This document shows, in pieces, positions 28,294-36,102 of a stretch of DNA of 64,000 nt. This stretch comes from Cryobacterium fucosi (GTDB lineage: Bacteria; Actinomycetota; Actinomycetes; Actinomycetales; Microbacteriaceae): NCBI RefSeq assembly GCF_004403515.1, contig NZ_SOHH01000087.1, positions 85,441 through 149,440 of the forward strand. The letters are read 5' to 3'. The position numbers and the translations under genes were made by a program. Positions within the stretch are counted from its first letter, which is position 1. Each line of letters opens with the position of its first letter. A model generated the notes under the pieces. The model searched no databases. It saw nothing but the letters and a program-made list of their open reading frames with translations, and was not told the DNA's origin.

Positions 28294-29109
28294 ATGAGCG
28301 TGCTCGCACGGCACCAGATCGGGTCGGCGGCGCGCATCGTCGTCAAGGTCGGCTCGTCCTCGATCAGCGGTGCCAACGCCGGCCAGATCGCTCCGCTGGT
28401 CGACGCCCTCGCGGCCGCCCACGGGCGCGGCGCGGAAATCGTGCTGGTCTCTTCCGGCGCCATTGCCACCGGGATGCCCTACCTCCAGCTCGACGAACGG
28501 CCCACGGACCTCGCCACCCAGCAGGCCGCGGCATCCGTCGGCCAGAACCTGCTGATCTTCCGCTACCAGGACAGCCTCGATCGATACGACATCGTCGCCG
28601 GCCAGGTGCTCCTCACGGCCGGCGACCTCGAGAACCCGTCGCACCGCAGCAACGCGCACCGCGCCATGGACCGGCTGCTCGGGCTGCGCATCCTGCCGAT
28701 CGTGAACGAGAACGACACCGTCGCGACCCACGAGATCCGCTTCGGCGACAACGACCGGCTCGCCGCCCTCGTCGCCACCCTGATCAAGGCGGACCTGCTC
28801 GTGCTGCTCAGCGACGTCGATGCGCTCTACACCCGGCCGCCGCACCTGCCAGGTGCCGAGCAGATCTCCCACGTCGTTGCCGGCGACCGGCTGCACGGGG
28901 TCGAGTTCGGCGCGAGCCGTTCCGGCGTGGGCACCGGGGGAGCGGGCACCAAGGTGTCCGCGGCCCGGATCGCGGCCGACGCCGGCACCGCCGTGCTGGT
29001 CACCTCGACAGCGCTGGTCGCCGAGGCGCTCCGCGGGGACCTCGTCGGAACCTGGTTCGAACCGAGCGCCGGAGCGCACGGCCCGCCCTCCGGCCGCCCG
29101 GTCGGGTAG
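28294..29109 (+). CDS. proB: Glutamate 5-kinase, second tandem copy
   Basis: A 271-residue paralogue of the preceding gene, by eye about two-thirds to three-quarters identical along its length, with the same active-site motifs ([58 protein letters not shown]). Nothing essential is missing, so both copies look active. Differences cluster at the N-terminus, around DSLDRYDIVAGQ and in the region before VGTGG. Either copy could feed ProA, encoded next. Different feedback sensitivity to proline is possible but not visible. Confidence 0.9.
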   Translation: MSVLARHQIGSAARIVVKVGSSSISGANAGQIAPLVDALAAAHGRGAEIVLVSSGAIATGMPYLQLDERPTDLATQQAAASVGQNLLIFRYQDSLDRYDIVAGQVLLTAGDLENPSHRSNAHRAMDRLLGLRILPIVNENDTVATHEIRFGDNDRLAALVATLIKADLLVLLSDVDALYTRPPHLPGAEQISHVVAGDRLHGVEFGASRSGVGTGGAGTKVSAARIAADAGTAVLVTSTALVAEALRGDLVGTWFEPSAGAHGPPSGRPVG

Positions 29110-29139
29110 CTCACCCAGCCGCGGGCCAGCCCCGTCGCG

Positions 29140-29151
29140 TACACTGCCGGG
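29140..29151 (+). promoter_or_regulatory. -10 hexamer of a probable leaderless promoter for proA
   Basis: TACACT at 29140-29145, then 6 nt, then the ATG at 29152; no Shine-Dalgarno is present. Confidence 0.5.
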
Positions 29152-30423
29152 ATGTCCTCACAGACCCTGACCGATACGGTCCAGCTCACGCCCATCCTCG
29201 AGGCGTCCCGGCGGGCGTCGGTTTCCCTCGCCGCAGCGCCCACCCAGGCGAAGAACCGGGCGCTGTCCGCCGTTTCCGCCGCGCTGCGCGCAAACGTCCC
29301 CGGCATCATCGCCGCCAACCGGGCAGACCTGGCCGCCGGCCGCGAAAACGGACTGTCCGCCGGTATGCTCGACCGCCTCATGCTGGACGAGGCCCGGATC
29401 GACGGGCTCGCCGCCGCCGTCGAACAGATCGCCCTGCTCACCGACCCGATCGGCGAGGTGGTGCGGGGGAGAAGCCTGCCCAACGGCATCAGGATCAGCC
29501 AGGTGCGCGTGCCCTTCGGCGTGGTCGGGGTCATCTACGAGGCTCGGCCCAACGTCACCGTCGACATCGCCGCGATCGCCCTCAAGAGCGGCAACGCCGT
29601 CGTGCTCCGTGGCGGATCCGCCGCGGAGAACACCAATCGGGTCCTCGTCGGCCTTCTCCAGCAGGCGATCGGTTCGGCAGGGCTGCCCGCCGAGTCGGTG
29701 CAGACGATCGACCCGTTCGGGCGCGATGGGGCCACCGAACTGATGCAGGCCCGCGGCCATGTCGATGTGCTCATCCCCCGGGGAAGTGCCGGCCTGATCC
29801 AGGCCGTGGTGAACCAGTCGAAGGTGCCCGTGATCGAGACCGGCGCCGGCGTCGTGCACATTTTCCTCGACGAGAGCGCAAACGCGGACTGGGCGGTGGA
29901 GATCGTGCACAACTCGAAGGTGCAGCGGCCCAGCGTCTGCAACTCCCTCGAAACCCTGCTCGTTCACCGGGACGCCGCAGCGCGGCTGCTCCCCGGCGTG
30001 CTCGCGAAGCTCGCGGCATCCGGCGTCACCATCCACGGCGACCCGCGGGTGCAGGAGATCTTCCCGGCCGCCGTGCCGGCGGCGGAGGACGACTGGGGCA
30101 CCGAGTACATGGGCCTCGAGGTCTCCGTGGCCGTGGTCGACTCCCTCGACGACGCGATCGCGCACATCCGTCGCTATTCGACCGGGCACACCGAATCGAT
30201 CATCACCAACGACGTCGTCAACGCCGAACGTTTCCTGGCCGAGGTCGACTCCGCCGCCGTCATGGTCAACGCCTCCACCCGGTTCACCGATGGCGGCGAG
30301 TTCGGATTCGGCGCCGAGGTGGGCATTTCGACCCAGAAACTGCACGCCAGGGGGCCGATGGGCCTGCCGGAGCTCACCAGCACCAAGTGGATCGTGCGTG
30401 GCTCGGGCCAGGTGCGGGCGTAG
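29152..30423 (+). CDS. proA: Glutamate-5-semialdehyde dehydrogenase (gamma-glutamyl phosphate reductase)
   Basis: A 423-residue aldehyde-dehydrogenase-fold enzyme that reduces glutamyl 5-phosphate. The catalytic cysteine is in KVQRPSVCNSLETLLVH (about C263). The NADPH-binding part holds PFGVVGVIYEARPNVTVD and KSGNAVVLRGGSAA. The C-terminal EFGFGAEVGISTQKLHARGPMGL is diagnostic for ProA. It follows the two proB genes by 42 bp and has its own likely promoter. Confidence 0.95.
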   Translation: MSSQTLTDTVQLTPILEASRRASVSLAAAPTQAKNRALSAVSAALRANVPGIIAANRADLAAGRENGLSAGMLDRLMLDEARIDGLAAAVEQIALLTDPIGEVVRGRSLPNGIRISQVRVPFGVVGVIYEARPNVTVDIAAIALKSGNAVVLRGGSAAENTNRVLVGLLQQAIGSAGLPAESVQTIDPFGRDGATELMQARGHVDVLIPRGSAGLIQAVVNQSKVPVIETGAGVVHIFLDESANADWAVEIVHNSKVQRPSVCNSLETLLVHRDAAARLLPGVLAKLAASGVTIHGDPRVQEIFPAAVPAAEDDWGTEYMGLEVSVAVVDSLDDAIAHIRRYSTGHTESIITNDVVNAERFLAEVDSAAVMVNASTRFTDGGEFGFGAEVGISTQKLHARGPMGLPELTSTKWIVRGSGQVRA

Positions 30424-30492
30424 GCCCCACTAGAATACTGACGGACTCGTCCCTTGCCGGGCACCCCTGAATCGCCTTTGAATGGAGAACCC

Positions 30493-30693
30493 ATGTCGTT
30501 CCTGAACGTAGTGCTCGCGCAGGTCGAAACCGTCGCCCTGCCCATGCCGACGTTCGTCTACGGCCTGATCGCGCTCGTGATCTTCGGAGCGCTCGGCGTC
30601 GTCGTCTGGTCGTACCGTGACGTGGCGAGCCGCCACCAGGCCAAGGCGAAGGCATACGCCGACGCCCACGGCGGCGCGCGCGCCGGCCACTGA
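30493..30693 (+). CDS. Small single-pass membrane protein, 66 aa
   Basis: A 66-residue protein with one transmembrane helix ([22 protein letters not shown]) and a basic/alanine-rich cytoplasmic tail ([15 protein letters not shown]). ATG 30493 has GGAG upstream. It sits between proA and nadD; I recall similar short proteins at this place in related genomes, but the function is unknown. Confidence 0.75.
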   Translation: MSFLNVVLAQVETVALPMPTFVYGLIALVIFGALGVVVWSYRDVASRHQAKAKAYADAHGGARAGH

Positions 30694-30706
30694 GGTCGTC
30701 GTTCCG

Positions 30707-31300
30707 ATGCCGGCGCGCCGCCTGAGAATCGGTGTGATGGGCGGCACCTTCGACCCGATCCACCACGGGCACCTCGTCGCCGCCAGTGAGGTGGCACAGA
30801 GCTTCGACCTCGACGAGGTGGTCTTCGTGCCCACCGGGCAGCCGTGGCAGAAGCCCGATGTCACGGTCAGCGAGCACCGCTACCTGATGACGGTGATCGC
30901 GACGGCGTCGAATCCGCGGTTCACGGTGAGCCGGGTCGACATCGACCGTACCGGGCCCACCTACACGATCGACACCCTCCGCGACCTGCACGCCCAGCGT
31001 CCGGACGCCGAACTCTTCTTCATCACGGGGGCCGACGCGATCCGGCAGATCCTGAGCTGGAAAGACGTCCAGGAGCTCTGGGACCTTGCCCACTTCGTGG
31101 CTGTGAGTCGTCCGGGACATGAGCTCAGCGTTTCGGGATTGCCCAACCAGGACGTAAGCTTATTGGAGGTTCCGGCTTTGGCCATCTCGTCCACAGACTG
31201 CCGGGCACGTGTGAATCGGGGGTTCCCGGTCTGGTATCTGGTCCCCGATGGGGTCGTCCAGTACATCTCAAAGCATCATCTGTATCGGAGTGTGGCATGA
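30707..31300 (+). CDS. nadD: Nicotinate-nucleotide adenylyltransferase
   Basis: A 197-residue nucleotidyltransferase that makes deamido-NAD. The signature [18 protein letters not shown] is at the N-terminus. [28 protein letters not shown] and the C-terminal SSTDCRARV...[11 protein letters not shown] are all typical. The ATG at 30707 has GAGG 11 nt upstream; a later start just before MGGTFDP is possible. Its TGA overlaps the next start (ATGA). Confidence 0.93.
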   Translation: MPARRLRIGVMGGTFDPIHHGHLVAASEVAQSFDLDEVVFVPTGQPWQKPDVTVSEHRYLMTVIATASNPRFTVSRVDIDRTGPTYTIDTLRDLHAQRPDAELFFITGADAIRQILSWKDVQELWDLAHFVAVSRPGHELSVSGLPNQDVSLLEVPALAISSTDCRARVNRGFPVWYLVPDGVVQYISKHHLYRSVA

Positions 31301-32274
31301 CGTTGGGTAATGACCCACAGCCACTGACGCGTCGTCAAGCGCGCGAGTTGGCCCAGGGGCACGAGCCTGCCTCGGCGGACCAGCATCCGTCGGGCCATCT
31401 TCCCACTCACTCCTCCGGGTCCACCCCGGCACAGCGGGAGGCTCCGGCCGCGGCGCCCGACGAACCCGCCGTCGCCTCCGCGTTCGCCCCGCCCGCGACG
31501 AAGTCCGGCTGGGCCGCCGCCGTCAACGCCCCGCGCCAGCCCGTCCCCGAACGAACCCTGACCCGGCGTGAACTGCGCGCCCTGCAGCCGGCCCAGGGCC
31601 ACGACGACGAATCGGGCCAGTCCGAATCGGGCCAGTCCGAATCGGGCCAGTCCGAATCGGGCCAGACCGAGGCTGCCCCGGTCAAGCAGCCCGCTCCCGT
31701 CGAGTTCCTCGTCGAATCGAAGTCTTCGTCCTCCTCGTCGGCCCGGGCTCGCCCCGGCGTGCTCCACCCGCCGGTGGGACACTGGTCCCTCGACCGTGAC
31801 GAAGACGACGGTTCCATTCCCGGCGGATCGCCGATCGAACCGTTCGACCAGCTCATGTCCCGCGGCATCAGCGCCGGCGGAATCCCGACGACCACGAACG
31901 CACTCATCCTGCCGTCGATCCCGCACCAGGGCGCGACCTCGGGGCCGCTCACCAGCACGGGCGAGATCATGATCACCGGGTCGATCGACCTGCCGCGCAG
32001 CCTCGGGTCGACCGGTGCGCATCCGAACCTGTTCGACTCCGCCGAAATGGACCACATGCTCGACCAGCTCGACGAGAGCGGTCACCACAGCGATGTCGCG
32101 CCGGTGAGCGCGAGCCGCGCCGTCAGTACCCACGCTTCGACCAGGGGCGTCATGGCGCCGCCACCCAAGCGCGGGATGACCCTGCCCACCGTCCTGGCGA
32201 TCACCGTCGGCGTGCTCGCCCTCGGTGTCGTCGCACTCTTCATCGCCGGCTACGTCTTCAAGATTTTCCAATGA
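31297..32274 (+). CDS. Hypothetical protein with disordered N-terminus and C-terminal membrane helix
   Basis: The 325 residues are mostly low-complexity (Pro/Ala/Ser/Glu/Gln). Two similar basic motifs occur, [12 protein letters not shown] at the N-terminus and [14 protein letters not shown] near residue 90, followed by four ESGQ(S/T) units. The only hydrophobic segment is [24 protein letters not shown] at the C-terminus, so the protein is tail-anchored with a cytoplasmic body. It lies between nadD and rsfS, overlapping nadD by 4 nt. No enzymatic motif is visible. Confidence 0.75.
   Translation: MTLGNDPQPLTRRQARELAQGHEPASADQHPSGHLPTHSSGSTPAQREAPAAAPDEPAVASAFAPPATKSGWAAAVNAPRQPVPERTLTRRELRALQPAQGHDDESGQSESGQSESGQSESGQTEAAPVKQPAPVEFLVESKSSSSSSARARPGVLHPPVGHWSLDRDEDDGSIPGGSPIEPFDQLMSRGISAGGIPTTTNALILPSIPHQGATSGPLTSTGEIMITGSIDLPRSLGSTGAHPNLFDSAEMDHMLDQLDESGHHSDVAPVSASRAVSTHASTRGVMAPPPKRGMTLPTVLAITVGVLALGVVALFIAGYVFKIFQ
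31611..31670 (+). repeat. 15-bp in-frame tandem repeat (ESGQS units)
   Basis: Four copies of GAATCGGGCCAGTCC, the last diverging at its end, encode [20 protein letters not shown] in the membrane protein between nadD and rsfS. Confidence 0.85.
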
Positions 32275-32311
32275 CATTTCATTCGCTCTCACTAACTCAG
32301 GGATCCATTCG

Positions 32312-32689
32312 ATGACAGCTTCTGCCCATGCTCTCGAGCTCCTCAAGCTGGCCGCTGCGGCCGCAGACTCGAAGGCGGGGGAGGACCTCGTCGCCATCGA
32401 CGTCTCGAATCCCCTTCCGCTTGCGGACATCTTCCTGATTGTCACCGGGCGCTCAGAGCGCAACGTCGTGGCCATCGCCGGCGAGATCGAAGACAAGCTC
32501 ACGGAGGCCGGCCACAAGCCCCTGCGTCGCGAGGGCCGCGCCGAGGGTCGTTGGATCCTCGTCGACTTCGGCGACCTCGTCGTTCACGTCTTCCATGAAG
32601 AGGAACGGGTCTACTATTCCCTCGAGCGACTGTGGAAGGACTGCCCGGTCGTTCCGATCGAGTTGCCCGCGCACAAGGCCCAGGAGTAG
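32312..32689 (+). CDS. rsfS: Ribosome silencing factor RsfS
   Basis: A 125-residue Iojap/RsfS protein that binds L14 and blocks subunit joining in starvation. Family text is KAGEDLVAIDVSNPLPLADIFLIVTGRSERNVVAIA, GHKPLRREGRAEGRWILVDFGDLVVHVFHEEERVYYSLERLW. The ATG 32312 has AGGGA upstream; the longer frame to 32225 lies in the preceding gene. The nadD-x-rsfS order followed by a tRNA gene is common. Confidence 0.94.
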   Translation: MTASAHALELLKLAAAAADSKAGEDLVAIDVSNPLPLADIFLIVTGRSERNVVAIAGEIEDKLTEAGHKPLRREGRAEGRWILVDFGDLVVHVFHEEERVYYSLERLWKDCPVVPIELPAHKAQE

Positions 32690-32777
32690 TGGTTGGTACC
32701 CAACCGGGCCGGGGATGTAGTAGCCTAGAGAAGTTGTTTCGGGCCCGGTGAAATGGAATCCGGCCGAAACACAATTC

Positions 32778-32850
32778 GGGTCCGTGGCGCAGCTGGTAGC
32801 GCACCTGCATGGCATGCAGGGGGTCAGGGGTTCGAATCCCCTCGGATCCA
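32778..32850 (+). tRNA. tRNA-Ala, anticodon GGC
   Basis: A complete cloverleaf of 73 nt. The acceptor stem GGGTCCG pairs with CGGATCC and includes the G3:U70 pair that identifies tRNA-Ala; the discriminator is A. The anticodon stem CCTGC/GCAGG encloses ATGGCAT with GGC in the middle. The T arm is AGGGG-TTCGAAT-CCCCT. The 3' CCA is not encoded (ACCG follows). Confidence 0.97.
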
Positions 32851-32874
32851 CCGAGTAGCACCGTTTGACAAGGA

Positions 32875-32903
32875 AGACCCGCTCACTCAGCGGGTCTTTT
32901 TTT
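32875..32903 (+). terminator. Intrinsic terminator after tRNA-Ala
   Basis: Perfect 9-bp arms AGACCCGCT (32875-32883) and AGCGGGTCT (32889-32897) with a 5-nt loop, followed by a run of seven T. Confidence 0.95.
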
Positions 32904-32998
32904 GTGCGGACGGACCCGGACCCTGTCGGGGAGCGAAGGTCGGGGGGATGATGTGCGGGAGCGCAATCATTCGCGCCCGATCAAGGAGGTTCGAGACG

Positions 32999-34312
32999 AT
33001 GGTCGTCTTCGCCGATCGCGTGGATGCGGGTAGCCAACTCGCCGAACGCCTGCTCCATCTGCGCGACCGGGATGTGGTCGTGCTCGGCCTGCCGCGCGGC
33101 GGCGTCCCCGTCGCGTTCGCGGTTGCCGAGGCCCTGCACGCGCCGCTCGACGTCATCGTGGTGCGCAAGCTCGGGGTTCCGTACCAACCCGAACTCGCCA
33201 TGGGGGCGATCGGCGAAGGCGGGGCACGCGTGCTGAACCCGGAGGTGCTCACTCTCACCGGCGTGACCGCCGAGGAACTCGGCACGGTAGAGCGCCGGGA
33301 GCGAACACTACTGGATGAACGCGTGGCCAGCCTCCGAATGGGCAGGGAGCGGCTGGATCTGACCGGGCGTACCGTTGTCATCGTCGACGACGGCATAGCC
33401 ACGGGCTCCACGGCCCGGGTGGCCTGTGATGTGGCCCGTCACCTCGGCGCGGCGACCGTGATCATGGCGGCGCCTGTGGTGCCGGCGGAGACGGTCGGGA
33501 ACCACCCCGGGGCCGACGAGGTCGTCTGCGTCCTCGCGCCCCGCCAACTGGTCGCCGTCGGCAATCACTACCGGGACTTCTCCGCGACCAGCGACGAGGA
33601 GGTGGTGGTGCTCCTGGACGCGGCAGCCAAGCGGATGCGCAACGGCCGGGTCGTGGGCGACGACGTGGCTCGCGACGTCGAGATCCCCGCGGACGGGGTG
33701 CTCCTGGAAGGCCATCTGCGCCTGCCGGAGGGTGCCGCCGGGATCGTGGTCTTCGCGCACGGCAGCGGCAGCAGCCGGCACAGCCCGCGCAACCAGTTCG
33801 TCGCGGAGGTGCTTCTCCGGGCCGGCCTCGGGACCCTGCTCCTGGACCTTCTCACCGCCGATGAGGAGCCGAACCGATCGAACGTCTTCGACATCGAACT
33901 GCTCGCGAACCGGCTGACCGCGGCAACCGCGTGGCTGCGGCACCGCCCCGAGACGGCGCAGTTCCGGATCGGCTACTTCGGCGCAAGCACCGGCGCGGGC
34001 GCGGCGCTCTGGGCGGCGGCGGAACCGGGCAGCGACATCTCGGCGATCGTCTCCCGCGGCGGACGACCCGACCTGGCCGGAGCCCGGCTGCCGCTGGTGC
34101 AGGCCCCGACGCTGCTTATCGTTGGCGGAGCAGACGAGGTCGTGCTCGAACTCAACCGGCAGGCCAAGGCCCGGCTGCACTGCCGAAGCCGGCTCACGGT
34201 CGTGGACGGTGCCACGCACCTGTTCGAGGAACCGGGAACGCTGGCCGCCGCGGCCAACCTGGCCGCCGACTGGTTCTCCCGGTACCTCATTGCCGAGCCG
34301 ACGGGGTCCTGA
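32999..34312 (+). CDS. Phosphoribosyltransferase - alpha/beta hydrolase (dienelactone hydrolase-like) fusion
   Basis: A two-domain protein of 437 residues. Residues 1-210 form a type I phosphoribosyltransferase with the PRPP-binding loop VVIVDDGIATGSTARVA. Residues 225-437 form an alpha/beta hydrolase with nucleophile motif GASTG, an acid in GGADEVV and a histidine in GATHLF. All three triad residues are present. Similar fusions exist in other bacteria without a known substrate. ATG 32999 has a perfect AAGGAGG at 9 nt. It lies just after the tRNA terminator and appears monocistronic. Confidence 0.88.
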   Translation: MVVFADRVDAGSQLAERLLHLRDRDVVVLGLPRGGVPVAFAVAEALHAPLDVIVVRKLGVPYQPELAMGAIGEGGARVLNPEVLTLTGVTAEELGTVERRERTLLDERVASLRMGRERLDLTGRTVVIVDDGIATGSTARVACDVARHLGAATVIMAAPVVPAETVGNHPGADEVVCVLAPRQLVAVGNHYRDFSATSDEEVVVLLDAAAKRMRNGRVVGDDVARDVEIPADGVLLEGHLRLPEGAAGIVVFAHGSGSSRHSPRNQFVAEVLLRAGLGTLLLDLLTADEEPNRSNVFDIELLANRLTAATAWLRHRPETAQFRIGYFGASTGAGAALWAAAEPGSDISAIVSRGGRPDLAGARLPLVQAPTLLIVGGADEVVLELNRQAKARLHCRSRLTVVDGATHLFEEPGTLAAAANLAADWFSRYLIAEPTGS

Positions 34313-34351
34313 GGCCAGAATCGGCCGGCCGCGGATGCCGCGGCATCCGTT

Positions 34352-34386
34352 TTGATCGCCGGCCGGTCGTGGCCGATAATGGGACT
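34352..34386 (+). promoter_or_regulatory. Leaderless promoter of the YchJ-like gene
   Basis: TTGATC at 34352-34357, a 17-bp spacer, GATAAT at 34375-34380, then 6 nt to the GTG at 34387. This is the best-formed of the leaderless promoters in the window. Confidence 0.7.
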
Positions 34387-34791
34387 GTGCCGACCCGTGA
34401 AACGACAGCCTCACGTCCGGGCCGGTGCCCGTGCCAGAGCGGCGATTCCTATTCGGACTGCTGCGGGCCGCTGCACGACAGCCTCGCGATCGCTCCCACC
34501 GCCGAACGGCTGATGCGCTCCCGGTACAGCGCCTTCGCGGTCGGCGACGTCGGCTACCTGCTCTCGACCTGGCATCCGAGCACCCGGCCCCCCGCATTCG
34601 AGCTCGACGCCACCCTCGTCTGGACGCGCCTCGACGTCGAACGGACCGAGCGCGGGGGCCCGTTCGACACCGACGGGGTGGTGGAGTTCACGGCGCAGTG
34701 TCGCGCGGGCGGCATCCGCAGCCGGCAGCACGAAGTGAGCCGGTTCGTGCGGGTGGATCGCCGCTGGCTCTACCTGGACGCATCGGACTGA
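34387..34791 (+). CDS. YchJ family (UPF0225) protein with SEC-C-type motif
   Basis: The 134 residues start with the metal-binding CPCQSGDSYSDCCGPLH motif (SEC-C-like C-x-C...CC) and continue with PTAERLMRSRYSAFAVGDVGYLLSTWHPSTRP, then an NTF2-like beta-rich half ending FVRVDRRWLYLDASD. This is the YchJ/UPF0225 layout; the function is unknown. The GTG start is supported by a promoter whose -10 ends 6 nt upstream; earlier in-frame sequence belongs to no gene. Confidence 0.85.
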   Translation: MPTRETTASRPGRCPCQSGDSYSDCCGPLHDSLAIAPTAERLMRSRYSAFAVGDVGYLLSTWHPSTRPPAFELDATLVWTRLDVERTERGGPFDTDGVVEFTAQCRAGGIRSRQHEVSRFVRVDRRWLYLDASD

Positions 34792-34860
34792 TCCGTGACG
34801 CGTGGCGGGGAGCTCGCGCACCTGCCGGATGACCGCCGGACATCGCGTCCCTGAGTGGGC

Positions 34861-35046
34861 TCAGCGCTGACGGGAATCCAGCTCGGTGACATGACGGAGT
34901 CGGCGCTCATGCTCCGCGTCGAACGCGTCCTGCCCACCGGCCTTCGCGATGAAACCGGGGTGGGCTGAGTAGTGCGACCAGCGCTCGAGGTCGGCCCGCG
35001 CCGCGGTGAGCTCCTTCGGCGTCGGTGCGGAGGCATCAGGCTGCAT
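34861..35046 (-). CDS. Small hypothetical protein, 61 aa
   Basis: A 61-residue charged protein (MQPDASAPTPKELTAARADLERWSHYSAHPGFIAKAGG...). The His/Glu/Arg-rich C-terminal half looks helical. I do not recognise a family. What supports it as a gene is the upstream CATAAT placed exactly 6 nt before the ATG, as in several neighbours, and the lack of any other gene in this interval. Confidence 0.55.
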   Translation of the reverse strand: MQPDASAPTPKELTAARADLERWSHYSAHPGFIAKAGGQDAFDAEHERRLRHVTELDSRQR

Positions 35047-35058
35047 GGCTCGATTATG
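35047..35058 (-). promoter_or_regulatory. -10 hexamer of a probable leaderless promoter for the 61-aa gene
   Basis: On the minus strand CATAAT (35058-35053), then CGAGCC, then the ATG at 35046. Confidence 0.5.
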
Positions 35059-35159
35059 GCGTGATTGGTGGCCGTGGTGTTGCTCGCCGCGCAGACAGGA
35101 AAAGTGGATCTGACGGTCCGGAATAAGTCCCGCGACGGCACGGTTCCCCTGTTAAATGC

Positions 35160-35173
35160 ATTTGCATGCAAAT
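35160..35173. promoter_or_regulatory. Palindromic operator, MarR-type, upstream of the oxidoreductase pseudogene
   Basis: ATTTGCATGCAAAT is a perfect 14-bp palindrome right after a TTAAAT -10 candidate (35154-35159) and 20 nt before the ATG at 35193. TTGCATGCAA-like palindromes are typical for MarR-family regulators. A near-identical site lies before yceI. Confidence 0.6.
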
Positions 35174-35192
35174 TGACCTGAGGAGCACCACG

Positions 35193-35984
35193 ATGGCGCC
35201 GGAGATCGAACTGGGACTGGACACATTCGGGGACGTCACCTTCGATGCCGCGGGGCAGTTGCTTCCCCAGCCGCAGGTGCTGCGAAACGTGGTCGCCGAA
35301 GCGGTGCTCGCCGACCAGGTCGGGCTGGACTTCTTCGGACCAGTACGAGCTCCTCTTCGAGGAGAAGCTCAACCTCTTCACCGAACTGCTCAAGGAGGAG
35401 CCCGTGACCTGGGCCGGGGAAACGCGGGGCGCGCTGAAGAACCAGAGCGTCTACCCGCCGACCGAGTCCGGTTCGCTCCGCACCTGGGTCGGGGTGGGCG
35501 GCAGCCCGCAGTCCGTCGTGCGTGCCGCGCACTACGGCCTGCCCCTCATGCTGGCCGTCATCGGCGGTTCGCCGCTCGCGTTCAAGCCGTTGGTCGACCT
35601 GTACCACCGCGCCCTCGCACGGTTCGAGAAGCCGACCCAGCCGATCGGCGAGCACTCCCCGGGGTACATCGCGGCGACGGATGCCTGGCGCGCGAGGAAA
35701 TGTGGCCGCACTACGCCGCCATGCAGGAGCGGATCGGACGTGAACGAGGCTGGGGCCCGGTCAGCCGGGAACAGTTCGAGCACGACGCCGGCCCCGACGG
35801 CGCCCTCTTCGTCGGTTCACCCGAGACCGTCGCGACCAAGATCGCTTCTGTTGCGAAAGGCCTGGGCCTGTCGCGCTTCGACCTCAAGTACAGCATCGGT
35901 ACGCTGGCCCACGAGAAGCTGATGACCAGCATTGAGCTCTATGGCACCCAGGTGGCCCCGCTGGTGCGCGAGCAGCTGGCCTGA
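35193..35984 (+). pseudogene. LLM class flavin-dependent oxidoreductase, disrupted
   Basis: The ATG at 35193 has GAGGAG at 8 nt. The first frame gives a normal luciferase-like N-terminus (MAPEIELGLDTFGDVTFDA...GLDFFG), then at about 35339 the homology jumps to another frame (QYELLFEEKLNLFTELLKEEPVTW...GYIAATDAW). The missing link is roughly 75 residues. At about 35690 a 1-nt loss shifts back to the first frame (AREEMWPHYAAMQERIGRERGW...) which runs to the stop at 35984. A deletion plus a frameshift therefore inactivate a monooxygenase of about 340 residues. The upstream operator is still intact, which suggests recent decay or a sequencing problem. Confidence 0.85.
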
Positions 35985-36033
35985 TTCGGCTTTCGCGGCG
36001 GCAGTGAATGAGGTGCTGGACTCCCGGAGACGG

Positions 36034-36045
36034 TAGCGTACTGAT
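36034..36045 (+). promoter_or_regulatory. Candidate -10 of the glgX-treY-treZ operon
   Basis: TAGCGT at 36034-36039 would place transcription start near 36046, giving a leader of about 57 nt with the GAGGAG Shine-Dalgarno of glgX. No good -35 is seen. Confidence 0.35.
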
Positions 36046-36102
36046 GTGCTCTGCGGCCGCCGCCGGGCACCTGTATCGATCCGAAAATCCCTGAGGAGTC
36101 CC

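Noticed and set aside
32691..32705. Terminator after rsfS
   Set aside because: GGTTGG-TAC-CCAACC is a perfect but very short hairpin with a 3-nt loop and no T-run; it is insufficient to call a terminator.
35245..35922. Separate 225-codon gene within the oxidoreductase region
   Set aside because: Only its middle part reads as oxidoreductase; it is the frame-shifted portion of the pseudogene, not an independent gene.
36046..36102. Upstream GTG start for glgX
   Set aside because: The extra 19 residues are Arg-rich and unlike the family; TTG 36103 has GAGGAG and gives the usual N-terminus. The -10 before 36046 more likely sets the transcription start.
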